From: Kitasatospora arboriphila
GTDB lineage: Bacteria; Actinomycetota; Actinomycetes; Mycobacteriales; Mycobacteriaceae
Length of the DNA stretch: 64,000 bases
NCBI RefSeq assembly: GCF_000717275.1
Contig: NZ_JNYV01000002.1
Location: 1,240,001-1,304,000, forward strand
Direction of reading: 5' to 3'
In this document: one piece after another, positions 43,203 to 51,919 of the stretch
How the letters are laid out: every line of letters begins with the position of its first letter
Numbering within the stretch: the first letter of the stretch is position 1
Notes under the pieces: generated by a model
What the model was told of the DNA's origin: nothing
The model's input: the letters and a program-made list of their open reading frames with translations, nothing else
Databases searched by the model: none
Translations under genes and position numbers: made by a program

Positions 43203-43409
43203 ATGATGAACAGAGTCTTTCGAGAAGCGCAGGCACGCGCGGCGTTGCTCATGACAGACGAGGACGGGATGTCGACCGCCGAGTATGCGATCGGGACGAT
43301 TGCTGCCGCGGCTTTCGGGGCCATCTTGTACACCGTTGTCACTGGCGACAACATCGTCTCGGCGTTGACGGGGATCATCGACAAGGCGTTGCAGACATCG
43401 GTCGGATGA
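43203..43409 (+). CDS. DUF4244 Flp-type pilin-like protein
   Basis: A 68-residue protein. A short charged leader (MMNRVFREAQARAALLMTDE, then DGMSTAEYA) precedes a hydrophobic helix (IGTIAAAAFGAILYTVVTG). The Gly-Met and Glu after the leader resemble the G/E prepilin cleavage site of Flp pilins, so this is the likely major subunit. It overlaps the next gene by 4 bases. Corresponds to Rv3656c. No TadV prepilin peptidase is encoded in this window. Confidence 0.85.
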   Translation: MMNRVFREAQARAALLMTDEDGMSTAEYAIGTIAAAAFGAILYTVVTGDNIVSALTGIIDKALQTSVG

Positions 43410-43771
43410 TTCGTCGCGGCCGGGCTCGTCTGGCGTCCGACGAGCGGGGGATGGTGACGGTGGAGGCGGCGATTGCGATCGCCTCGATTGTTGCTGCGGT
43501 GGTGATGGGGGTGGTGGGGATCGTCGCGGTGGCGGCTCACGTGCGGTGTATCGATGCCGCACGTGAGGCGGCGCGGATTGCGGCGCAGGGTGATTCGGGT
43601 CGGGCCGAAGAGGTTGCCGCGCAGGTCGGTCCACGGGGTGCGCAGGTGCAGATTCGGACTGAGGGTGATGTGGTGGTGGCGCGGGTGAGTGCGTCGGTGC
43701 CGTTGTTCCCGATGCTCGATGTGGGTGCTGATGCGGTCGCAGCGGTGGAGCCGGAGGGTGCGGACCCGTGA
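43406..43771 (+). CDS. TadE family pilus protein
   Basis: A 121-residue TadE-like minor pseudopilin. The signature ERGMVTVEAAIAIASIVAAV (charged leader, Glu five residues into the hydrophobic helix) is typical. The C-terminal half is beta-rich (QIRTEGDVVVARVSASVPLF). Corresponds to Rv3655c. Overlaps both neighbours by 4 bases. Confidence 0.9.
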   Translation: MIRRGRARLASDERGMVTVEAAIAIASIVAAVVMGVVGIVAVAAHVRCIDAAREAARIAAQGDSGRAEEVAAQVGPRGAQVQIRTEGDVVVARVSASVPLFPMLDVGADAVAAVEPEGADP

Positions 43772-44121
43772 GGCTTGTTGCCGATGAGCGCGGGTCGGCG
43801 ACGGTGGTGGGGGCGTGTGTGGTGGCGGCGCTCGCGGGATTGGTCGTGTTGATTGTGTATGTGGGGGCGGCTGTTTCGGCCCGGCATCAGGCGCAATCGG
43901 CTGCTGATCTCGGTGCGCTCGCCGCGGCGCAGGCGTTGGTGCTCGGTGGTGCCGACCCGTGTGGCCGGGCTGAGGTGATCACTCGTCGGATGTCGGCGGG
44001 TGTGGTGTCGTGCACGGTCGACGGCAGTGATGTGGTGCTGACGGTGACCGTGGGCGTGAAGGTGGGTGTCTTCGGACAGCGGCAGGCCCGCGCGGTTGCC
44101 CGCGCGGGCCCGGCCGAGTAA
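43768..44121 (+). CDS. TadE/G-like helicase-secretion neighborhood protein (Rv3654c-type)
   Basis: A 117-residue protein with a TadE/TadG-like N-terminus (DERGSATVVGACVVAALAGL, one hydrophobic helix) and the SARHQAQSAADLGALAAAQA stretch typical of the Flp-linked TadE group found next to the Rv3649 helicase. Two cysteines (DPCGRAEV and VSCTVDGS) may form a disulfide. It is the last gene of the tad operon; the 44128 gene on the other strand is convergent and begins its stop 6 bases later. Confidence 0.85.
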   Translation: MRLVADERGSATVVGACVVAALAGLVVLIVYVGAAVSARHQAQSAADLGALAAAQALVLGGADPCGRAEVITRRMSAGVVSCTVDGSDVVLTVTVGVKVGVFGQRQARAVARAGPAE

Positions 44122-44127
44122 GGGTGG

Positions 44128-44952
44128 CTACTTGCGTTTGACGATGCCCGCGATCCCGGCGATCACCAGGCCGATACCCGCGATGAGGGTGAGCCACAAA
44201 CCGAAACCGACTTCGAGGAGGGGGCTGTAGTCGCTGATGTCGGCGATGTCGATCGCCGAGGTGAGCACGATCAGCAGACCGGTGATCAACGCGATGATGC
44301 CTGCGACCAGATGCAGCGGTGATCGCTTGGCGATCAGCGCGGAGACCACGCCGAAGATGGCCGCGACCAGTCCCAGGACCAGTGTGATCATGCCGTCTTT
44401 GACGCCGTAGTCGGAGTCGCCGAGGCCATTGACCTCCACGATGCCGGTGACCCAGGGCAAGAACGCCGCGATCACGGTCAGCAGGCCGAGCGCCGCGATC
44501 ACCCCGCCGATGATCTTGACCGCTTTCGAGAGCGTGGTCGGTCCGGTGGCCGCCGCGTCGTAGGGTCCCGCGCCGTAAGGGCTACCGCCATAGGGGTTCT
44601 GGCCGGCTTGGTACGGGCTCTGCCCAGCCTGCCCGTATTGCGGTTGCTGCCCGTACTGCTGAGCGTTCTGGGGTTGAGCACTCGAGGGCTGCTGGCCATA
44701 CTGCTGCGCACTCGACGGCTGCTGGCCGTACTGCTGTCCGTATTGGGGCTGCTGGCCCTGCGGCTGACCGTATTGCGGTTGTCCATACTGCGGCTGCTGC
44801 CCGTACTGGCCCTGGGACTGGCCGCCCGGCTGACCACCCTGCTGGCCGCCCGGCTGCGAATACCCCTGCGGCGGACCACTGGGCGGTGGTGTGGACGTCG
44901 GACTGAACCGCGTCTGTTCGTACGGGTCGGGCTGCCCGGGGCTCTGAGACAT
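44128..44952 (-). CDS. Membrane protein with Gln/Tyr/Gly prion-like N-terminus
   Basis: A 274-residue protein. Residues about 1-130 are low-complexity, built of repeats such as QPQYGQPQYGQPQGQQPQYG and PSSAQQYGQQ, very like the Tyr/Gln/Gly domains that drive phase separation of eukaryotic RNA-binding proteins. Four hydrophobic helices follow (KIIGGVIAALGLLTVIAAFL, GMITLVLGLVAAIFGVVSAL, LVAGIIALITGLLIVLTSAI, GFGLWLTLIAGIGLVIAGIA). ATG 44952 (MSQSPGQPDPYEQ) was chosen. It shares its architecture with the 6094-6990 gene. Function unknown; disordered cytoplasmic tails of this kind in actinobacteria often sit near the cell-division or envelope machinery. Confidence 0.75.
   Translation of the reverse strand: MSQSPGQPDPYEQTRFSPTSTPPPSGPPQGYSQPGGQQGGQPGGQSQGQYGQQPQYGQPQYGQPQGQQPQYGQQYGQQPSSAQQYGQQPSSAQPQNAQQYGQQPQYGQAGQSPYQAGQNPYGGSPYGAGPYDAAATGPTTLSKAVKIIGGVIAALGLLTVIAAFLPWVTGIVEVNGLGDSDYGVKDGMITLVLGLVAAIFGVVSALIAKRSPLHLVAGIIALITGLLIVLTSAIDIADISDYSPLLEVGFGLWLTLIAGIGLVIAGIAGIVKRK
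44581..44850. repeat. YGQ-coding degenerate repeat tract
   Basis: On the plus strand, motifs related to CTGCCCGTACTG recur every 12-27 bases for about 270 bases, encoding the QQPQYGQ units on the minus strand. Length variation by slippage is likely. Confidence 0.6.
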
Positions 44953-45142
44953 CGTCAATCCTTCTGCCGAATCCTTCAACGAGTTTGGATATCCAACGGT
45001 AAGCCCAAACAAGGCCGTAAAGAACCCGAATCCTTGTCTCATCCCCGCAAATCAAAGCTATTTCAGTCAGATGGTCGACACAATCTGGCGCGGGAGCCGC
45101 GCGGCTCCGCGGCACCGCCAACGCGAAACCCGAAACATGGCC

Positions 45143-47461
45143 TCAGCTGTCTGGCAACTCACGCAGGATCAGGTCGAGAACGCGAATGGCAGCCGCCTTG
45201 TCGAGGGGGTCATTGCCGTTTCCGCACTTGGGTGACTGGACACACGAGGGGCAGCCCGCCTCGCAACCGCAGTCCGACACCGCATCCCGGGTCGCCTTGA
45301 TCCAGATCCCGAACGCCTCGTGTCCGCGGTCGGCGAACCCGGCGCCACCGGGATATCCGTCATAGACGAACACGGTGGGCAACCCCGTGTCGGGGTGCAG
45401 GTTGGTCGACAGCCCGCCGATGTCCCATCGATCGCAGGTGGCCACCAGTGGGAGAAGACCGATTGCTGCATGCTCGGCGGCGTGTAACGCGCCGGGGAAG
45501 TCCACCTCGCCGATCCCGATCGCCTCGAGTGCCTCGGGCTCGATCGTGTACATCACCGCCCGCGTCGACAGCGTCTGCGGCGGCATGTCCAACTCCACCG
45601 AGTCCAGGACCTCACCGGTGAGCAACTTACGCAGGTAACCGATCACCTGATGGGTGACGTCGACGCGGACAAGGGAGACCTTCAGCGGTCCGTACCGCTG
45701 TTCTTGCATCACCTCGGTGATCTCCACGACCGTCGTCTCGCGGGCGCTGGTGGTCCAGTCCGGTTCTTCTGGGTGGACCAGAGCCAGCCCGTCCTCGAGG
45801 TCGAGCTCATCGACGACGTAGCTCTCACCCTGATGGATGTGGACGGCTCCGGGGTGAACGGTGGACATGGCCCGGCCGGTGTCCACGGTGCCCAGCAGTT
45901 GGGCGCTGGTCTCGTCGACGATCATCACCTGTCCGCCGATGCCGCCCCGGATATCCACGGCGCCATGAGGATCTACGCCCGCCGCGACGTACCAGCCGGC
46001 CTTCCGGTGACGGATGAGCCCCTGCCGGGCGAGGTCCTCGAGCAGCTCCCGTGCGCCGAATGCGTCCACCTCTGCCTCTTTCAACGGCATCTCCGCTGCC
46101 GCGCAGAGCAATTGAGGACCGAGTACGTATGGGTTGGTGGGGTCGGTGACCGTTGCCTCGACGGGCTTGTCCAGCAACGCTTCCGGATGGTTCACCAAAT
46201 AGGTGTCGAGGGGGTCGTCGCGGGCGACGAGCACCACCAGGGAACCCTCACCGCGGCGACCGGCGCGGCCGGCCTGCTGCCAGAATGACGCAACAGTGCC
46301 CGGAAAACCTGCCACGACAATGGCATCGAGACCGCTGATGTCGACGCCGAGCTCCAGCGCGTTGGTGGTCGCGACCCCCAGCAGTCGACCGTCGGCGAGG
46401 TCGCGCTCGAGCACTCTGCGGTCGTCGGCGAGGTAACCGGCGCGGTACGCCGCCACCCGTGACGACAACTCGGGGTCCACCTCGTCGAGAATGCGTTTGG
46501 CCGAGAGTGCGGCCAGCTCAACTCCTCGGCGGCTGCGCACAAAACAGAGTGTCCGGGCGCCTTCGAGTACCAGGTCGGCGAGGATGCGGGCGGCTTCGGC
46601 GCCGGCCTGCTTACGCACCGGCGCACCGTTCTCACCGGTCATCTCGGGTACGAAACCGGGTTCCCACAAGGCGACGGTGCGAGCACCGTGGGGCGACCCG
46701 TCTTCGGTGATCTCCTCGCAGGGGGCGCCGACAAGTCTGCTCAGAGCCGCGCCCGGCGTTCCCGAGGTGGCGCTGGCCCCGATCACCACCGGATCGGCTC
46801 CGACCGCGCGTGCCAGTCGCAGCAGACGCCGCAACACCAGAGCGGTGTGTGACCCGAATACGCCGCGGTAGTGGTGACATTCGTCGACGACGATGAATTG
46901 CAGACCGCGCAGGAAATGTCGCCATCGTCCGTGGGAGCCGAGTATTCCGATGTGTAGCATGTCGGGGTTGGTGAAGATCCACCTCGAATGTTCGCGTGCC
47001 CATTGCCGGACCGCGGGTTCGGTGTCTCCGTCGTACGCGCAGGGCTGTAGGTGCAGGAACTCCTTCCGCCCGACCAGGAGCGAGCTGACGGAGCGGAGCT
47101 GGTCTGCACCGAGCGCTTTGGTGGGCGCGAGGTAGAGCGCGGTGGCCCGCGGGTCGGCGAGCATCCTGCTCAAGATGGGTACTTGGTAGGCGAGCGATTT
47201 GCCGGAAGCGGTGCCCGTGGAAAGCACCACATGTCGACCGGCCCAGGCGTGTTCGGCTGCCGCCACCTGGTGCGACCACGGCCTGCGAACACCCGCCTCC
47301 ACAAGCGCATCCTTAACCGGACCGGCGACCCAGTTCGGCCACTCGGCGAAAGATGCTGTCCGGCTGGGAATTACCGACTTGTGCGTGAGTGGCGATTCAT
47401 CAGGGGGGATTCCGGCCAATGTCCGCGCCAGTAGCGCGGAGCCGAAATCATCACTACTCAT
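45143..47461 (-). CDS. SftH-type DEAD/DEAH helicase with DUF1998 (Rv3649-type)
   Basis: A 772-residue superfamily 2 helicase. Motif I is LSTGTASGKSLAYQVPILS, motif II VVDECHHYRGVFG (DECH), motif III ASATSGTPG, motif VI QQAGRAGRRGEGSLV. The C-terminal DUF1998 region has the cysteine cluster CGCEAGCPSCVQSPKCGNGN that binds a metal. SftH of M. smegmatis is a DNA-dependent ATPase with 3'-to-5' translocation; the related MrfA of Bacillus repairs cross-links. This gene is the expected member. It diverges from cspA. Confidence 0.93.
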   Translation of the reverse strand: MSSDDFGSALLARTLAGIPPDESPLTHKSVIPSRTASFAEWPNWVAGPVKDALVEAGVRRPWSHQVAAAEHAWAGRHVVLSTGTASGKSLAYQVPILSRMLADPRATALYLAPTKALGADQLRSVSSLLVGRKEFLHLQPCAYDGDTEPAVRQWAREHSRWIFTNPDMLHIGILGSHGRWRHFLRGLQFIVVDECHHYRGVFGSHTALVLRRLLRLARAVGADPVVIGASATSGTPGAALSRLVGAPCEEITEDGSPHGARTVALWEPGFVPEMTGENGAPVRKQAGAEAARILADLVLEGARTLCFVRSRRGVELAALSAKRILDEVDPELSSRVAAYRAGYLADDRRVLERDLADGRLLGVATTNALELGVDISGLDAIVVAGFPGTVASFWQQAGRAGRRGEGSLVVLVARDDPLDTYLVNHPEALLDKPVEATVTDPTNPYVLGPQLLCAAAEMPLKEAEVDAFGARELLEDLARQGLIRHRKAGWYVAAGVDPHGAVDIRGGIGGQVMIVDETSAQLLGTVDTGRAMSTVHPGAVHIHQGESYVVDELDLEDGLALVHPEEPDWTTSARETTVVEITEVMQEQRYGPLKVSLVRVDVTHQVIGYLRKLLTGEVLDSVELDMPPQTLSTRAVMYTIEPEALEAIGIGEVDFPGALHAAEHAAIGLLPLVATCDRWDIGGLSTNLHPDTGLPTVFVYDGYPGGAGFADRGHEAFGIWIKATRDAVSDCGCEAGCPSCVQSPKCGNGNDPLDKAAAIRVLDLILRELPDS

Positions 47462-47765
47462 AAAACCAGTTCACCACGTCGTAATCGTACCGATTGCTGC
47501 CGACGATCACGGTTGCGGCCACGTTTGGAATCAGATTGAACTCTCGACTGTTGTGCACGCCCGGAACATGATTGACTGATCTCGGTCGCAGCTTCTGGGG
47601 GGCGGTTCAAGCATTTGGCCGATCTCTCGGGATCGTGTTGCGAGCGTGGTACTGAAGGTTGGTGCGCGGGTTCGTCCCGTGAGCGGCGCCAGTAGGTATG
47701 GCGGTCGGAACCGGCCCGGCGGGGTGACTCCCCGCCGCACCCGGGTGAAAGAAAAGGAATGCAAG
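47462..47765 (+). promoter_or_regulatory. Long 5' region of cspA
   Basis: A 304-bp gap between the divergent helicase start and cspA. It holds a stem GGCGGGG/CCCCGCC (47718-47724 with 47730-47736) near the ribosome site, and AAAGGAATGCAAG before the ATG. A long structured leader is the hallmark of cold-shock genes, where it senses temperature. No clear reading frame is present. Confidence 0.5.
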
Positions 47766-47969
47766 ATGGCACAGGGGACTGTGAAGTGGTTCAACGCGGA
47801 GAAGGGCTTCGGCTTCATCGCGCCTGATGATGGACCGGACGACGTGTTTGTCCACTACTCCGAGATCCAGGGGAACGGATTCCGCACCCTCGAGGAGAAC
47901 CAGCGGGTCGAGTTCGAGGTCGGTCAGGGCACCAAGGGCCCACAGGCCACCGGCGTTCGCGCGCTGTAG
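47766..47969 (+). CDS. cspA: Cold-shock protein
   Basis: A 67-residue OB-fold cold-shock protein. RNP1 is [10 protein letters not shown] and RNP2 VFVHYSEI, with the [10 protein letters not shown] binding surface intact. Such proteins bind single-stranded nucleic acid and prevent RNA hairpins at low temperature. It corresponds to Rv3648c. A strong intrinsic terminator lies 75 bases downstream. Confidence 0.97.
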   Translation: MAQGTVKWFNAEKGFGFIAPDDGPDDVFVHYSEIQGNGFRTLEENQRVEFEVGQGTKGPQATGVRAL

Positions 47970-48043
47970 GTCTCTCCCCGAGGACCTTCGCACCACGCGA
48001 GGACCCTCCGTTTGATTCGGGCATTCTTTCGGTGCTCGACGGT

Positions 48044-48082
48044 CTCACCCCCGGTCGCCGCATTCCGGCGACCGGGGGTGAG
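48044..48082 (+). terminator. Intrinsic terminator of cspA
   Basis: CTCACCCCCGGTCGCCG (48044-48060) pairs perfectly with CGGCGACCGGGGGTGAG (48066-48082) over the loop CATTC; a 17-bp stem, followed by GCCGTTTTC. It lies between cspA and the next gene and is the strongest hairpin in the window. Confidence 0.85.
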
Positions 48083-48116
48083 CCGTTTTCCGGCCCGCAT
48101 ACCGTACGGTTCTATC

Positions 48117-48695
48117 GTGGGTCAGCTGTCCATGTTCTCCGCGGAGACCGACGAACCGTCTGTGGACGATCTCGCCGGTCTGTTGGCGTCGGCAGGACAA
48201 ACCACGATCGGATCTCGCGGCGCACGCGTCTCGGTGGTCGTGGCCGACGACTGGCGGGCCCAAGCACTGGCAGACGAGATGGAACGGTGCGGACTGACTC
48301 CCGAGGTCTCGGTGTCGTCGGAGGGTTCGCCGCTTGTGGGTACCGCCACCACCTGGGCTCTCGAGCCGCTCCATCGCGCCTGGACAAAAGGCGCGATCAA
48401 GACGATGCCCGCAACGTGGGTGCCGAGCCCCCGGGCGTTGCGTCTGTGGGTGATCGCTGCCGGGCAGCGCGACGTCGACCGCTACCTGTTGGGACTCGAC
48501 CCGCACACCCCTGAGTCCCATGGGGCTCTGGCCACCGCTGTGATGCGCGCAGGGGTGGCGCCGACGCTGGTGGGCACGCGGGGCGCCGCCCCCGCCCTGC
48601 GGATCGCAGGCAAACGCCGCTTGACGCGTCTGATCGAATCAGTGGGTGAGGCTCCGGACATCCCCGGGGCGGCCGCATGCTGGCCATTCATTTGA
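48117..48695 (+). CDS. Conserved protein (Rv3647c-type)
   Basis: A 192-residue protein, the same length as M. tuberculosis Rv3647c. A hydrophobic-plus-acidic N-terminus (MGQLSMFSAETDEPSVDDLA) precedes an alpha/beta-like core with VSVVVADDWRAQALADEMER and a C-terminal basic helical part (GKRRLTRLIESVGEAPDIPG). GTG 48117 was chosen because it matches the family length. Linked to topA in this order in many mycobacteria; function unknown. The 155-bp gap to topA holds no clear signal. Confidence 0.8.
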   Translation: MGQLSMFSAETDEPSVDDLAGLLASAGQTTIGSRGARVSVVVADDWRAQALADEMERCGLTPEVSVSSEGSPLVGTATTWALEPLHRAWTKGAIKTMPATWVPSPRALRLWVIAAGQRDVDRYLLGLDPHTPESHGALATAVMRAGVAPTLVGTRGAAPALRIAGKRRLTRLIESVGEAPDIPGAAACWPFI

Positions 48696-48850
48696 CGAGC
48701 GCGTCGATCGATCGCTGAACTGCGACGACACCCTGTCCGAGGGGGGTCCGAACACCGGGCCCCGACCGGTTTCGCGGGTGGCAGATCAGGTAGAGGTGTG
48801 TCAGTAGCGCTATACATAAGGTACAAACGGGCCAGAAGGCCCAGGGAAAG

Positions 48851-51841
48851 GTGCAGGCAAAGACGGTGGCGGATTCAGGTACAACAGCCCGCGGGACTGG
48901 CGGTGTCGTGCGCCGGCTCGTGATCGTCGAGTCTCCGACCAAGGCCCGCAAGATCTCCTCTTATCTCGGCAACAACTACGTGGTGGAGTCGTCCCGCGGA
49001 CACATCCGGGACCTCCCACGCGGTGCCGCGGACGTGCCCGCCAAGTACAAGGGTCAGCCCTGGGCGCGACTCGGTGTCGACGTCGAGCACGACTTCGAGC
49101 CCCTCTACGTGGTCTCGCCGGACAAGAAGTCCACCGTCACCGAGCTCAAGTCTCTGCTCAAGGACGTCGACGAGCTCTATCTCGCAACAGACGGTGACCG
49201 GGAGGGCGAGGCCATCGCCTGGCACCTCCTGGAGACCCTCAAGCCCAAGGTCCCGGTCAAGCGGATGGTCTTCCACGAGATCACCGAATCGGCCATCAGG
49301 GCTGCCGCCGAGAACCCCCGTGACCTCGACGAAGACCTGGTCGACGCCCAGGAGACCCGACGCATCCTCGACCGCCTGTACGGCTACGAGGTGTCGCCGG
49401 TGCTGTGGAAGAAGGTCATGCCGAAGCTCTCGGCAGGCCGTGTGCAGTCGGTGGCCACTCGCATCATCGTCGAGCGCGAACGCGAACGGATGGCGTTCCG
49501 GTCGGCGACGTACTGGGACATCGCCGCCACGCTCGACGCCGGCGCGGAAGCGACACCCCGCAGCTTCGGCGCCAGGCTGGTCAGTGTCGACGGCGACCGC
49601 GTGGCCAGTGGCCGCGACTTCGACTCCGCCGGTGCGCTGAAGAAGTCCGACGGCGTGACGGTGCTCGACGAGTCGCGTGCCGTGTCGCTCGCGTCAGGGC
49701 TCCAAGGCGCCGCGATGACGGTCTCGTCGGTGGAGGAGAAGCCCTACACGCGCCGCCCGTACGCGCCCTTCATGACGTCGACCCTGCAGCAGGAGGCCGG
49801 CCGCAAACTCCGGTTCACCTCCGACCGCACCATGCGGGTGGCACAACGGCTGTACGAGAACGGCTACATCACCTACATGCGTACCGACTCGACCACGCTG
49901 TCCGAGTCGGCCATCACGGCCGCCCGTAACCAGGCCCGTGATCTCTATGGGGCCAACTTCGTCCATCCGACGCCGCGGCAGTACACCCGCAAGGTGAAGA
50001 ACGCGCAGGAGGCGCACGAGGCCATCCGGCCGGCGGGCGAGTCCTTCCGGACGCCGGGTCAGGTCGCCTCGGCGCTGCAGACCGACGAGTTCCGGTTGTA
50101 CGAGCTGATCTGGCAGCGCACGGTCGCTTCGCAGATGGCCGACGCACGCGGCACCACGATGAGTCTGCGGATCAGCGGTAAGGCTCAAACCGGGGAGACC
50201 TGTACCTTCGCCGCGTCCGGTCGCACCATCACCTTCCCGGGCTTCTTGTCGGCCTATGTGGAGACGGTGGACGAGCAGGCCGGCGGCACCGCGGACGACG
50301 CCGAGAGTCGCCTGCCGAATCTCGTCGAAGGTCAATCACTCACCGCAACCGAGCTGCGTCCCGACGGGCACACCACCAACCCACCCGCCCGATACACCGA
50401 AGCCTCCTTGGTGAAGACGTTGGAAGAGTTGGGGATCGGACGTCCGTCGACGTACGCGTCGATCATCGGCACCATCCAGGACCGCGGGTACGTGCACAAG
50501 AAGGGTTCGGCCCTCGTGCCGTCCTGGATCGCGTTCGCGGTGGTGGGACTGCTCGAGGCGTACTTCAAACGCCTTGTCGACTACGACTTCACGGCCAGCC
50601 TCGAAGACGATCTCGACCAGATCGCGCAAGGCGCAGAGAATCGCACCGCCTGGCTGACCCGCTTCTACTACGGGCAAGAGGGCGCAGAAGGTCAGGCCGG
50701 TACCGGGCTCAAGAAGCTCGTCGGTGTGAACCTCGAAGAGATCGATGCCCGTGAGGTCAACTCGATCCGGTTGTTCGACGACGAACAAGGTCGCCCGGTG
50801 TATGTGCGGGTCGGCCGGTTCGGTCCGTATCTCGAGCGCACGGTCACCCCTGAAGGTGGTGGCGAGCCGGAGTCGCAGCGCGCCAACCTACCCGACGACA
50901 TCACGCCCGACGAGCTCACGCTGGAATTGGCCGAAAAGCTTTTCAGCACACCGCAAGAAGGTCGCACCCTGGGTGTTGATCCTCTCACCGGTCACGAGAT
51001 CGTCGCCAAGGAAGGACGTTTCGGGCCGTACGTGACCGAGATCCTCCCGGATCCGGAAGACGAAGGCGACGACGGGAATTCGGTCCCGGCGCTGACTCCT
51101 CCGCCTGCGCCCACCCCGCTCGACGACGGCGCGACCCCGCTGGACGCACCGACGGGCGGCGGCGGCACCGCAACCGCCACCAAGAAGGCGACGGCCAAGA
51201 AAACCGCGAAGAAGGCAGCCAAGAAGGCCGGCCCCAAACCGCGCACCGGATCGCTGTTCAAGTCGATGGAGATCGGCTCGGTCACTCTCGACGACGCGTT
51301 GAAGTTGCTGTCGTTGCCACGGGTTGTCGGGCAGGATGCCGAAGGCCAGGAGATCACCGCACAGAACGGTCGCTATGGGCCATATCTGAAGCGCGGCACG
51401 GATTCTCGTTCGTTGACATCCGAGGACCAGATCTTCGACATCACGTTGGACGAGGCGCTGAAGATCTACTCCGAGCCCAAGCGCCGCGGTCGGGCAGCAG
51501 CTGCTCCTCCGCTGCGTGAGCTGGGCAAGGACCCGGTATCCGAGCAGCCGATGGTGATCAAGGACGGCCGTTTCGGTCCGTACGTCACCGATGGCGAGAC
51601 CAACGCGAGCCTGCGAAAAGACGATGACGTCGCGTCGATCACCGACGAGCGTGCGTCGGAGTTGCTGGCGGACAGGCGTGCTCGTGGCCCGGCGAAGAAG
51701 GCGGCCAAGAAGGCGTCCAAGAAGGCTCCGGCAAAGAAGACCGCTGCCAAGAAGACAACGGCGAAGAAGACCACCGCCAAGAAGACAGCTGCGAAGAAAG
51801 CTCCGGCGAAGAAGGCTGCTGCCAAGAAGAAGGCGGACTAG
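48851..51841 (+). CDS. topA: DNA topoisomerase I
   Basis: A 996-residue type IA topoisomerase. The Toprim domain has LVIVESPTKARKISSYL and TDGDREGEAIAWHLLE, the active-site Tyr is in GYITYMRTDSTTLSES, and several C-terminal Topo_C-like repeats (GRFGPYLER, DGRFGPYV) are present. The last 130 residues are a Lys-rich tail (KKTAAKKTTAKKTTAKKTAA), typical of mycobacterial TopA and needed for DNA release and interaction. GTG 48851 follows AGGGAAA. Corresponds to Rv3646c; slightly longer than the 934-residue M. tuberculosis enzyme. Confidence 0.97.
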   Translation: MQAKTVADSGTTARGTGGVVRRLVIVESPTKARKISSYLGNNYVVESSRGHIRDLPRGAADVPAKYKGQPWARLGVDVEHDFEPLYVVSPDKKSTVTELKSLLKDVDELYLATDGDREGEAIAWHLLETLKPKVPVKRMVFHEITESAIRAAAENPRDLDEDLVDAQETRRILDRLYGYEVSPVLWKKVMPKLSAGRVQSVATRIIVERERERMAFRSATYWDIAATLDAGAEATPRSFGARLVSVDGDRVASGRDFDSAGALKKSDGVTVLDESRAVSLASGLQGAAMTVSSVEEKPYTRRPYAPFMTSTLQQEAGRKLRFTSDRTMRVAQRLYENGYITYMRTDSTTLSESAITAARNQARDLYGANFVHPTPRQYTRKVKNAQEAHEAIRPAGESFRTPGQVASALQTDEFRLYELIWQRTVASQMADARGTTMSLRISGKAQTGETCTFAASGRTITFPGFLSAYVETVDEQAGGTADDAESRLPNLVEGQSLTATELRPDGHTTNPPARYTEASLVKTLEELGIGRPSTYASIIGTIQDRGYVHKKGSALVPSWIAFAVVGLLEAYFKRLVDYDFTASLEDDLDQIAQGAENRTAWLTRFYYGQEGAEGQAGTGLKKLVGVNLEEIDAREVNSIRLFDDEQGRPVYVRVGRFGPYLERTVTPEGGGEPESQRANLPDDITPDELTLELAEKLFSTPQEGRTLGVDPLTGHEIVAKEGRFGPYVTEILPDPEDEGDDGNSVPALTPPPAPTPLDDGATPLDAPTGGGGTATATKKATAKKTAKKAAKKAGPKPRTGSLFKSMEIGSVTLDDALKLLSLPRVVGQDAEGQEITAQNGRYGPYLKRGTDSRSLTSEDQIFDITLDEALKIYSEPKRRGRAAAAPPLRELGKDPVSEQPMVIKDGRFGPYVTDGETNASLRKDDDVASITDERASELLADRRARGPAKKAAKKASKKAPAKKTAAKKTTAKKTTAKKTAAKKAPAKKAAAKKKAD

Positions 51842-51872
51842 TACCACGATCGTCCGCGTCGGCGACGGCTGA

Positions 51873-51904
51873 GGGCATATGCCCCCTCGCCCCGGCCGGC
51901 GGGG
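51873..51904. terminator. Bidirectional terminator between topA and the cyclase
   Basis: Two hairpins in the 78-bp gap: the perfect palindrome GGGCATATGCCC (51873-51884) and CCCCG/CGGGG (51890-51894 with 51900-51904). Both genes end here convergently. Confidence 0.55.
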
Positions 51905-51919
51905 ACGATGCTGGTGGAG

